Shown here: positions 18,481 through 25,425 of the stretch, one piece after another
Layout: each line of letters begins with the position of its first letter
How positions within the stretch are numbered: position 1 is the first letter of the stretch
Source: Verrucomicrobiota bacterium
GTDB taxonomy: Bacteria > Verrucomicrobiota > Verrucomicrobiia > Methylacidiphilales > JBCCWR01
DNA: 64,000 bases
Assembly: GCA_039192515.1 (NCBI GenBank)
Contig: JBCCXA010000004.1
Span: 62,001-126,000, forward strand
Reading direction: 5' to 3'
Translations under genes and position numbers: made by a program
Notes under the pieces: generated by a model
What the model saw: the letters and a program-made list of their open reading frames with translations, nothing else
What the model was told of the DNA's origin: nothing
The model's database searches: none

Positions 18481-19125
18481 ATGAAGAAGAAAAGTATAAC
18501 AGTATTGATAGCCATGTGCGCTTTAGCGTCCGTGGGTTACTCAGCACCTCTAAAGACGGATTTGCCTGAGCCTCAGTTGATGGGGACTCCTAATCCAAAA
18601 TGGGATGAAGGTGTTAAAAACCTATATAAGGGTAAAGTTAAATGGCCAGAAGTTCCCGATGGCGTGACTAATCTTGCTAAGGGTAAAGCGGTCACTTCTA
18701 GCGATGATTTCCCGCTTCTGGGTGAACTTGAGTTTGTTACTGATGGTGATAAAGATGCTGGCGAGGGTTACTTCGTAGAACTAGGACCAGGTCTTCAATG
18801 GGTCCAAGTTGACCTTGCCAAGGAGTCAGAAATCCATGCAATAGTTGTGTGGCATTATCACTCCCAACTTCGTGCATACCACGATGTTGTTGTGCAAATC
18901 TCAAACGATCCAGAGTTCAAAAAGGATGTAACTACTATCTTTAATAATGACTATGATAATTCAGCTAAGTTAGGAAAAGGTAGTGATAAAGTTTACGGAG
19001 AGACGAACGAGGGTTGGCCAATCGCTGTAAAAGGTGTTAAAGGACAATATGTTCGCTTGCACTCAAACGGAAGCACTTCTGGTGAAATGAATCATTACAT
19101 AGAGGTGGAAGTATTCGGGAAGTAG
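18481..19125 (+). CDS. Secreted discoidin-like (F5/8 C-type) protein, paralog 1
   Basis: A 214-residue protein with a signal peptide (residues 1-21, ending SVGYSA). The mature part has a discoidin/F5-8 type C-like beta sandwich: VTNLAKGKAVTSSDDFPLLG, LQWVQVDLAKESEIHAIVVW and GQYVRLHSNG are its typical strands, and MNHYIEVEVFG is the usual last strand. Such domains bind carbohydrates or surfaces. It aligns without gaps over the full length with the next gene, to which it is clearly paralogous. It follows the Gfo/Idh/MocA gene by 60 bp and ends before a strong terminator. No catalytic domain is present. The ligand is unknown. Confidence 0.78.
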   Translation: MKKKSITVLIAMCALASVGYSAPLKTDLPEPQLMGTPNPKWDEGVKNLYKGKVKWPEVPDGVTNLAKGKAVTSSDDFPLLGELEFVTDGDKDAGEGYFVELGPGLQWVQVDLAKESEIHAIVVWHYHSQLRAYHDVVVQISNDPEFKKDVTTIFNNDYDNSAKLGKGSDKVYGETNEGWPIAVKGVKGQYVRLHSNGSTSGEMNHYIEVEVFGK

Positions 19126-19144
19126 AATCGAAGTTTTTCAATGT

Positions 19145-19185
19145 AAAACTCCCTATTACAAAAAGTAGTAGGGAGTTTTTGTTTT
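19145..19185 (+). terminator. Strong rho-independent terminator
   Basis: AAACTCCCTATTAC and GTAGTAGGGAGTTT pair as a 14-bp stem with one G-T wobble around an AAAAA loop, followed by a T-rich tail. It lies 20 bp after the first discoidin-like gene and would end the DoxX-oxidoreductase-discoidin transcript. Confidence 0.85.
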
Positions 19186-19268
19186 ATAGATTTGATAAAT
19201 TTTTAATTGAGAATGCCCGTCCAATTACTTGATAAATTAAATTCAAATTAAGAAGGGATGATATAAAA

Positions 19269-19913
19269 GTGAATAAAAAATGTAGGGCTCTATTTTGCTT
19301 TATTCTGGGTTTAAGCTCAGTAAGTTTTGCTGGATTATTAAAAACTGGATTGCCACTTGAACAACTCTTAGAAACTCCAAACCCAAATTGGGATAAAGGG
19401 CTTGAAAATTTATATAATGGAAAAATCAAATGGTCTCAGATGCCTGAAGAGGTAAATAATCTGGCAAAAAATAAAAAGATTACTTCAAGTGATGATTTTC
19501 CATTACTAGGTGAAGTGAATTTTATTAATGATGGTGAAAAAGAAACTGGCGAAGGCGGCTATGTAGAGCCTGGACCAAGTATCCAATGGATCCAGTTTGA
19601 TCTAGAAAAGCAATCAAAGATCTACGCGATAATTTTATGGTACTACCACGGTAGTGAAAGGGCTTATCATGATGTTATTGCTCAGATTTCAAATGACCCA
19701 GAATTTAAGAAGGGTGTGACTACTGTTTTCAATAACGACTATGATAATTCGTCTAAATTAGGCAAAGGTCAAGACAAGGTTTATAAAGAGACTTTTCAAG
19801 GATGGCCTATAGCTGTAAGTGGTAAAGAAGGGCAAAATGTTCGGTTATATTCTAATGGAAGCATTTCTGGTGAGATGAATCATTACGTTGAAGTAGAAGT
19901 ATTTGGTAGATAA
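19269..19913 (+). CDS. Secreted discoidin-like (F5/8 C-type) protein, paralog 2
   Basis: A 214-residue protein with a signal peptide (residues 1-21, ending SVSFAG). It is the same length as the preceding gene and aligns without gaps; the blocks SSDDFPLLGE, QISNDPEFKK, TVFNNDYDNSSKLGKG and SGEMNHYVEVEVFG are shared or nearly so. Codon use looks more AT-rich than in paralog 1, which suggests age or relaxed selection since duplication. It starts at GTG 19269 after an AGAAGGGATG purine-rich stretch. It is separated from paralog 1 by a terminator, so it is probably expressed independently, and it overlaps the next gene by 11 bp. The function is presumably carbohydrate or surface binding. Confidence 0.75.
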   Translation: MNKKCRALFCFILGLSSVSFAGLLKTGLPLEQLLETPNPNWDKGLENLYNGKIKWSQMPEEVNNLAKNKKITSSDDFPLLGEVNFINDGEKETGEGGYVEPGPSIQWIQFDLEKQSKIYAIILWYYHGSERAYHDVIAQISNDPEFKKGVTTVFNNDYDNSSKLGKGQDKVYKETFQGWPIAVSGKEGQNVRLYSNGSISGEMNHYVEVEVFGR

Positions 19914-21456
19914 AAAGACATTCATTTTTTTAGTTTTATTCCTGTTCGTAGTCACTGTTGGCTTTGTGCTCAGAGCATGGGATGCAGGTGTCAGACCCAT
20001 GCATACGGATGAGGCAGTCCATGCGACGAAACTAGGTTATTTAATAGAGCAAGGAGAGTATAAATATGATCTTACCGAGTATCATGGCCCTACATTATAT
20101 TATCTATCGCTTCCCTTTATCTGGTTTTCAGGCGCACAATCTCATGCAGAGCTAAAAGAGACTACTCTACGTGCCTTACCGATTTTTTTTGGTGTGTTGT
20201 TGATTGGAAGTACGTGGTTTTTAAGAGGGCTAATTGGAAATGGAGGAATGTTATTTGCTGTTGTGTTGACAGCGGTATCTCCAATCTTTGTCTATTATAG
20301 TAGATACTACATTCACGAGATGATGCTCATCGTATGGATGATGGGTGTGTTTATTTGCGGATGGAAATATTTTTGTAAGCCTCGTCTTGGTTGGATGGTT
20401 GGACTTGGAGTATTTACTGGGTTGATGTTCGCGTCCAAAGAGACATGGGTGCTCATGGGGGGAGCGTTGGGATTAGCCTGTATATGGGTTCTTTTAATGG
20501 AATGGAAATCTGGTCAGTTTAAAGAGTTAGCAGTTATCTGGCGAACAGGTTTTCAGCTATGGCATTGGGGTGTAGGAGTCGTAGTGGGTCTTGTTGTTGC
20601 TTTCGTTTTTTATTCATCATTTGGAAAACATCCGCAAGGAATTGTGGATTCCTTTTTAACCTACTTTTCTTATGTTAATCGTGCTGAAGGTCAGGGTCAT
20701 GAGAAGCCCTGGTGGTATTATGTTACTCTTCTTGGCTGGTATAAGAATGGCCCTGGCTTTGTCTTTCATGAATGGATAGTGCTGGCGCCAGCATTTATTG
20801 GAGCAATCATAGTATTTCTCGTAAAAATAGAAGATGCTAAAAAGAGAATACTTCTTAGGACACTCGCGCTATATGGTTGGGTACTCATGGCCATCTATTC
20901 TGTTATACCTTATAAGATGCCATGGTTAGCTTTAGGTTTTATGCATGGATTTATTCTCATAAGTGGTTGGAGTGCGCAATTCTTATGGATTTCTAAAATA
21001 AAGTGGTGGTGGAAGGCTGGGATCACTCTTTTATTTCTGGCTTTGGTCTGGCAAGCGGTCGATTTTACACGGCTAACGAATCACCGCTTGTCTTCAGATG
21101 TGCGTAATCCTTATGTCTATTCACACACAAGTAGGGATTTTTTAAGGCTACAGAAAAGGCTGGATGCTATTGCTCAATATCATGAAGACGGTAAAGAGGT
21201 GCTGATCAAAGCTATCTGTGAAGAATATTGGCCAGTTCCTTGGTATTTGCGAGCATATCCCAACATAGGCTATTGGCACAGCATTCCAGAAAATCCAGAC
21301 GCTCCAGTTGTCATTACATCACCGCATATGAATGACGCCCTAGATATCGTTTTACAGGATGAATATATGAGTGAAGTTTATGGTTTGAGACATGGTGTAT
21401 TTTTGGTGATGAAAATAAGAAAAGATCTTTGGAATAAATTCATCAAGGATCAATAA
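19903..21456 (+). CDS. Agl23-like (TIGR03663) multispanning membrane protein
   Basis: A 517-residue membrane protein with about ten hydrophobic helices. The first loop contains RPMHTDEAVHA and YHGPTLYYLSLPF, which resemble the conserved acidic catalytic loop of GT-C fold glycosyltransferases. This matches the TIGR03663 family, called flippase activity-associated protein Agl23 in archaea. A role in transferring or flipping a lipid-linked sugar is inferred from the family. It starts at TTG 19903, overlapping the discoidin gene by 11 bp; I see no ATG that would keep the first helix, so translational coupling is likely. The C-terminal part (about 405-517) is soluble, as in GT-C enzymes. Confidence 0.75.
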   Translation: MVDKKTFIFLVLFLFVVTVGFVLRAWDAGVRPMHTDEAVHATKLGYLIEQGEYKYDLTEYHGPTLYYLSLPFIWFSGAQSHAELKETTLRALPIFFGVLLIGSTWFLRGLIGNGGMLFAVVLTAVSPIFVYYSRYYIHEMMLIVWMMGVFICGWKYFCKPRLGWMVGLGVFTGLMFASKETWVLMGGALGLACIWVLLMEWKSGQFKELAVIWRTGFQLWHWGVGVVVGLVVAFVFYSSFGKHPQGIVDSFLTYFSYVNRAEGQGHEKPWWYYVTLLGWYKNGPGFVFHEWIVLAPAFIGAIIVFLVKIEDAKKRILLRTLALYGWVLMAIYSVIPYKMPWLALGFMHGFILISGWSAQFLWISKIKWWWKAGITLLFLALVWQAVDFTRLTNHRLSSDVRNPYVYSHTSRDFLRLQKRLDAIAQYHEDGKEVLIKAICEEYWPVPWYLRAYPNIGYWHSIPENPDAPVVITSPHMNDALDIVLQDEYMSEVYGLRHGVFLVMKIRKDLWNKFIKDQ

Positions 21457-21473
21457 TAATTATTTTTAAACCT

Positions 21474-22316
21474 ATGTCTTCTATCCAAAAGTTTGCCCAT
21501 CATGCCATGGCCACAAAGTTTGAGATGTTTGTTGCTAGTGATAGTAATGATAATGCTAAGCATGTAGCAGTAGAGCTTTGGAACGAAATAGACCGCTTGG
21601 AAAATGAACTCAGTCGCTTTCGTGAAGGTAGCGATATTTGGAGGCTAAATCGCTCTCAGACTAATACTTGGGTTCGCTTTGGGCTAGATGCCTTTGAGTG
21701 CTTAAAGCAAGCATTGGATATATCTGCTGCTACCAATGGGGCTTTCGATCCTACCATTGGTCCGCTTTTTAGATATTGGAGAGAATGCCAAGACAATCAA
21801 GTGAAGGTTGATCCCAAGGTACTTAGTGAGGCTAAGAAAGCGGTAGGTTGGCAGAAAATAATATTAGATGAGGATAGCATTTCCGTGAAAATGTTGGCTG
21901 ATCATATGCAGTTAGATTTAGGAGGAGTGGGTAAAGGCTATGCCTTGGATACAGTTGCCGAGTTACTCTTAGATGATTGGGAGATGAACGAAGTCATGCT
22001 AAGTGCTGGAGGTAGTACGGTTTTGGTTTTAGATCAGCCTGTGGATGAAGTATGGGACGTGGGTCTTGGGGGATTGGATTGGAAAGAGCCTCTGCTGTTA
22101 AATCATTCCGCAGTTAGCGGATCTGGAATGGGGGTACAAGGTGAACACATTATTAACCCACGTACTGGGAACCCTGTTCCCAAACAAAACAGGGTTTGGG
22201 CCTTAGCCAAAACGGCCGCTACCTCAGATGCTCTTTCCACTGCATTTATGGTTATGAATCAGGAAGAAATTAATACTTACTTGCTTGAAAATCCTGAGAC
22301 GCAAATTTTTTGTTAA
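21474..22316 (+). CDS. apbE: ApbE-like FAD:protein FMN transferase
   Basis: A 280-residue ApbE-family protein that would attach FMN covalently to a threonine of target flavoproteins, such as Rnf or Nqr subunits. Typical motifs are present: MATKFEMFV at the N-terminus, FDPTIGPLFRYW, the FAD-binding DLGGVGKGYALD, SAGGSTVLVL and the C-terminal HIINPRTGNPV and KTAATSDALSTAFMV. No signal peptide or lipobox is seen, whereas many ApbE proteins are periplasmic lipoproteins; this copy may act in the cytoplasm or may have been misjudged at the start. The stop codon directly abuts the tRNA-Leu gene on the other strand, with no gap. Confidence 0.9.
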   Translation: MSSIQKFAHHAMATKFEMFVASDSNDNAKHVAVELWNEIDRLENELSRFREGSDIWRLNRSQTNTWVRFGLDAFECLKQALDISAATNGAFDPTIGPLFRYWRECQDNQVKVDPKVLSEAKKAVGWQKIILDEDSISVKMLADHMQLDLGGVGKGYALDTVAELLLDDWEMNEVMLSAGGSTVLVLDQPVDEVWDVGLGGLDWKEPLLLNHSAVSGSGMGVQGEHIINPRTGNPVPKQNRVWALAKTAATSDALSTAFMVMNQEEINTYLLENPETQIFC

Positions 22317-22401
22317 TGGTAGGCGTGGAGGGAGTCGAACCCCCACGGATTGCTCCACTGGAACCTAAATCCAGCGCGTCTGCCAATTTCGCCACACGCC
22401 C
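22317..22401 (-). tRNA. tRNA-Leu (anticodon TAG)
   Basis: An 85-nt class II tRNA on the minus strand including an encoded CCA. The acceptor stem GGGCGTG pairs with CACGCCT (one G-T wobble). The D-arm is typical of Leu (GCGAAATTGGCAGACGCG), and the anticodon stem CTGGA/TCCAG encloses the loop TTTAGGT with TAG. A long variable arm follows. The T-arm is GGGGGTTCGACTCCC. The 3' end directly adjoins the apbE stop codon. Confidence 0.95.
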
Positions 22402-22841
22402 CTGTTAAGAATGATGTACTGTAATGAGAAAAAGCAGGTACACAAGCAAGATTTTGCGCGGATCTTAAAGTCTGTATGCTATCGTTCGGGCTTAAGTGAA
22501 TTCTCTGACACAAAAAACACAAAGAGCAAGATGATTTTACAATTTAGAGCATTATTGAATTCATTGTAAATACCCATTTATGTCATGTTCCGGATTGATC
22601 CCCTGCTATTAATATGGATCCAAGCACCAAGAGACGACACAGATTTGTAGAGGCTTTCACCGTTGAAACCAGAGAATGACTCTTTGGCTGAGGCACAGTT
22701 GCCTATTCATGAGAAAATGCATTAGATAATAAAAAACAAGGCATTAAATTTGTCGGGCAAAAATTACTCTGAGTGACAGAGTGTTCCTCTATGCCAAAAT
22801 CCATGCGTATGGGCGCCTATAGGCATTTCTAGTCCAAGTCT
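22402..22841 (+). other. Gene-free gap with a short inverted dispersed repeat
   Basis: I see no credible gene in these 440 bp, and start-to-stop frames are short. The segment 22699-22725 is the reverse complement of 25161-25187 with two mismatches in 27 bases. The part next to the tRNA probably holds the tRNA promoter on the minus strand. Confidence 0.5.
22699..22725 (-). repeat. 27-bp dispersed inverted repeat, copy 1
   Basis: TTGCCTATTCATGAGAAAAT and the next seven bases recur on the opposite strand at 25161-25187 with two mismatches. No coding sequence overlaps either copy. The significance is unknown. Confidence 0.5.
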
Positions 22842-23717
22842 TTACTTTGGTCTTCCCACGATGACGCCGGCATGCTTTTTGTACCTGTAAAGGTAATCCT
22901 TGAGTCTAACATCGATGAGAACCTTTTTGAAATCACTCGAGGCATGCATGAGACGAAGGACTCCCTTGCTATCACGGTAGGCTAAACCCACATGAGAACA
23001 GAAGGACCCTATAGGGTTGGTAGCTATGCCTATGATATCTCCGTCCTGTAATTGTGATTCGATAGCCCCTACTTTATTTTTGGGGATATGGTACATGGGT
23101 AGGCTTGAAATGCGTTCTTCATGCTTTTTCATAGGAGCGCGCAATTCAGGATTCTTTCGCAGGTAACGGTAACCTTTCCAAAGAACGGTCATTTCACGGC
23201 ATTCTTTCTTAAAACGAGTGCCCCCTAAGTCCTTCGTAATATCTATGATATTTCCTCGTTTATGGTTATCCACGTACCATTCTGCTAGATAGTGGATGCG
23301 GTCCAGGTAGTTGCCATAGCATTTACCATCCCGGTAGCGGGTATATTCTATTTCCTCGAGTAAGTCCGGAGGCGAATACGTCTCTTTATTTTTCTCAAGC
23401 ATACGGGCCATTCCCAGAGAAATCTCGAAAAAAGTCCAGCAATCTAGTCCATAGAAATTGGCGGACGGTGCTTCAATATGATCATGTATTTCTAGGGTAT
23501 AGCTTTTATAGGGTGTTTCCAATAGCTCTTTTCCAATGACAGCAGTCCTTTCACCGATGGCGAGATTCTGCCAATTCTCCTTTTTAGCTTTGGCTACGAT
23601 CTGTTCAAATTTCTTAGTGCCCCTGAAGGTTGTTTCTAATGGAAGGGTTTGAGCGTTTACCACTGGTGTAGTTAAAAGCAGACAGAGTATTAGGATGATA
23701 GAAACATGATTGAGCAT
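22842..23717 (-). CDS. Secreted DUF1460-type NlpC/P60-related amidase
   Basis: About 291 residues with a signal peptide (MLNHVSIILILCLLLTTPVVNA). The mature part matches DUF1460, a papain-like family related to N-acetylmuramoyl-alanine amidases. It has the NFYGLDCWTFFEISLGMAR block with the likely catalytic Cys, DGDIIGIAT and the His-containing FCSHVGLAYRD. It probably cuts the peptidoglycan stem peptide or its fragments in the periplasm. Longer reading frames start at GTG 23732 and ATG 23726, but ATG 23717 best fits the signal peptide and lies just after a TATAAT on this strand. It is divergent from a cupin gene that is followed by a second cysteine-peptidase gene. Confidence 0.8.
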   Translation of the reverse strand: MLNHVSIILILCLLLTTPVVNAQTLPLETTFRGTKKFEQIVAKAKKENWQNLAIGERTAVIGKELLETPYKSYTLEIHDHIEAPSANFYGLDCWTFFEISLGMARMLEKNKETYSPPDLLEEIEYTRYRDGKCYGNYLDRIHYLAEWYVDNHKRGNIIDITKDLGGTRFKKECREMTVLWKGYRYLRKNPELRAPMKKHEERISSLPMYHIPKNKVGAIESQLQDGDIIGIATNPIGSFCSHVGLAYRDSKGVLRLMHASSDFKKVLIDVRLKDYLYRYKKHAGVIVGRPK

Positions 23718-23741
23718 GCAAGTCATTAACACGGTTATGTT

Positions 23742-23747
23742 ATTATA
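23742..23747 (-). promoter_or_regulatory. Candidate -10 box for the DUF1460 gene
   Basis: A perfect TATAAT on the minus strand lies about 25 bases before the chosen start codon. No good -35 box is at the usual distance, so this is only a candidate. Confidence 0.3.
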
Positions 23748-23809
23748 GCAAAAGGTTAGTATGCACTTTTGACTTGTACATTTTACGTAAAAACATGTAA
23801 ATTAAAGAC

Positions 23810-24172
23810 ATGGATGTAATAAACCGAGAGCAAGTAAAGGCTTTTATTACAGTGGATGGGTCTGAGATCAGAGAATTTCTAGCCCACCGAAATTCAAGCA
23901 TTCGCAACCAATCTTTGGCTGAGGCAACATTGAAGCCTGGTTGTGCTACCGCAGAGCACTATCATCCAATGGCCGAAGAGATTTACTACATTTTAGAAGG
24001 TAAAGCTCGTATGAGGATAGAGGATGAAGAACAAGAGGTTGGCCCCAAAGACGCCATCGCGATCCCCCCAGGCAAGCGGCATAAGATCTGGAACTTGGGA
24101 GAAGAGCCTTTGGTGTTCTTATGCTGTTGTGCTCCTTGCTATGAAAATGAAGATACGGTGATGACAGAGTAA
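23810..24172 (+). CDS. Small cupin-domain protein
   Basis: A 120-residue single-domain cupin. The first metal-binding motif appears as EHYHPMAEEIYYILEGKARM (His, His, Glu) and the second as IPPGKRHKIWNLG (His). It probably forms a beta-barrel that binds a metal and a small ligand, either as an enzyme or a sensor; substrate unknown. The C-terminus contains a cluster of cysteines (CCCAPC) that is unusual for a small cupin. It starts at ATG 23810, downstream of a perfect 12-bp palindrome (TTTTACGTAAAA at 23781-23792) that could be an operator. The next gene starts one base after its stop codon. Confidence 0.85.
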   Translation: MDVINREQVKAFITVDGSEIREFLAHRNSSIRNQSLAEATLKPGCATAEHYHPMAEEIYYILEGKARMRIEDEEQEVGPKDAIAIPPGKRHKIWNLGEEPLVFLCCCAPCYENEDTVMTE

Positions 24173-24173
24173 T

Positions 24174-24821
24174 ATGAAAAGACTTCTAAAATTGACTGCT
24201 CTAACTTTCCTAATATTTAGTCTGTGTCAACAAGGGCACAGTCAACTATCGCCGGCACAGCATGAGTCATTAGTGCAGACGAGTCGATGGTTAGCCACAC
24301 AGAGAATTAAGTATGCTAAGTCTTGGCGGCCACCTGGACAAAAAGAGAAGTGGGTGATGGATTGCTCGAATACTTCGAGATTTATCTATGAGCAGGTGCT
24401 GGGTGAGTCTATACCTCGAACAGCATCAGCCCAGTTCTTGTGGCTTAAGGAAGAAGGAAAAGTTTATGCCGCGCCCCGTCTTGCCAATGGCTCGATCAAT
24501 CAGGACTTGCTGTTTGATCACCTTCGTTCTGGAGATCTTCTGTTTTGGGAATGGACTTATAATGTGAAAAGGTATCCACCCATCTCGCATGTGATGGTCT
24601 ATCTAGGGAAAACAAAGGAGGGCGTGCATAAAATGGCAGGTTCCGCAAGCAGCGCTGCTGGAGAAATAACTAGAAAAGGTGGAGTGGATGTCTATCAATT
24701 TAGCCCCAACAGCCCGTCCGGAGGTGTTTGGAAAAATGGTAAATATCACAAGGGACGCTTTGTCGCTTTTGGTAGAGTTGTCAGGCCATCTAAGACAGAG
24801 CCGCAAGTAGCACAGAGATAG
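24174..24821 (+). CDS. Secreted NlpC/P60-family cysteine peptidase
   Basis: A 215-residue protein with a signal peptide (residues 1-23, ending QGHSQ). The NlpC/P60 core shows the catalytic Cys in VMDCSNTSRFIYEQVLG, the SGDLLFW strand and the catalytic His in ISHVMVYLG. It would hydrolyse peptide bonds in peptidoglycan stem peptides. It starts 1 bp after the cupin stop, so they form a two-gene operon that is divergent from the DUF1460 gene. Two wall-hydrolase-type proteins therefore face each other across one promoter region. The signal peptide makes a periplasmic location likely. Confidence 0.82.
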   Translation: MKRLLKLTALTFLIFSLCQQGHSQLSPAQHESLVQTSRWLATQRIKYAKSWRPPGQKEKWVMDCSNTSRFIYEQVLGESIPRTASAQFLWLKEEGKVYAAPRLANGSINQDLLFDHLRSGDLLFWEWTYNVKRYPPISHVMVYLGKTKEGVHKMAGSASSAAGEITRKGGVDVYQFSPNSPSGGVWKNGKYHKGRFVAFGRVVRPSKTEPQVAQR

Positions 24822-24860
24822 AAGCTGCTAATTTTAACTCGAATGATGCACTAAAAACTT

Positions 24861-25100
24861 AAAGATCTGTAGAAGATCTTAGCCTCCAGAAACATAGAGT
24901 CTCCTAGAGGTATCACTTTTTTGATACCCATGTCAGAACTCTATCCGCATTGGTATTCCAGGCACTTGATAGCTTTGCCTTCCCTTGCTTTTAAAAGCTA
25001 TGCGTCAGTCGATGCGGTTGATAAATCTTTGTCGACTCTTTTTTGTAGCGTAAGCTTTTACGTATCTCGTTCAACTTCTATCACATCATTCGGGTGTAAC
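24861..25100 (+). repeat. Dispersed noncoding repeat, copy B
   Basis: This copy lies in the 604-bp gap 24822-25425, in which I see no credible gene; the longest plus-strand frame (24921-25190) covers the repeat and has no family signature. It aligns along its length with copies A and C. The 19 bases at 24891-24909 (AACATAGAGTCTCCTAGAG) recur exactly at 44235-44253. The remainder matches with frequent substitutions and small gaps. Confidence 0.65.
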
Positions 25101-25160
25101 CCAGAGCAGTACAAGTGTTTACTAAATTCATTCACTCGAAGACTCCAAGTAAGATTTGCC

Positions 25161-25187
25161 CTAGTGCATTTTCTAATGAATAGGCAA
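25161..25187 (+). repeat. 27-bp dispersed inverted repeat, copy 2
   Basis: The reverse complement matches 22699-22725 in 25 of 27 bases. It is in a gene-free gap just after copy B of the larger repeat. Confidence 0.5.
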
Positions 25188-25248
25188 TAGTGCTTCATCC
25201 AACCTGTTATTTCCTAGCTCCTCTCACTGTCATATTCGGCCTTTTTAT

Positions 25249-25393
25249 TGTCATCCTCCGGCTTGACCGAAGGATCAAGAAAATAGGCATAGGGCATCTG
25301 AGCTTATATTGGAGCTGACGTCAGAGGATCCATCCGGGGGGGATCCATGAATCATTCAATCTCCTGGAACCCATGTTGGATCGGGGTATGACA
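25249..25393 (+). repeat. Palindromic intergenic repeat with TGTCAT/ATGACA ends
   Basis: The segment begins TGTCATCCTCCGGCTTGACC and ends GGGGTATGACA, so the termini are inverted repeats. Near the left end CCTCCGG and CCGAAGG form a 7-bp hairpin with one mismatch. Such repeats with a GTCATCC...GACCGAAGGAT core are common in intergenic regions of several bacteria. It lies just downstream of speA, where it could act as a transcript end. Confidence 0.5.
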
Positions 25394-25425
25394 AAAAAAG
25401 AGGTTTGAAATCAACTTAAAAATCT

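Noticed and set aside
24921..25190. An 89-residue plus-strand reading frame in the gap before speA
   Set aside because: It overlaps the dispersed repeat, and the frame is not conserved in the other two copies. No family motif is visible.
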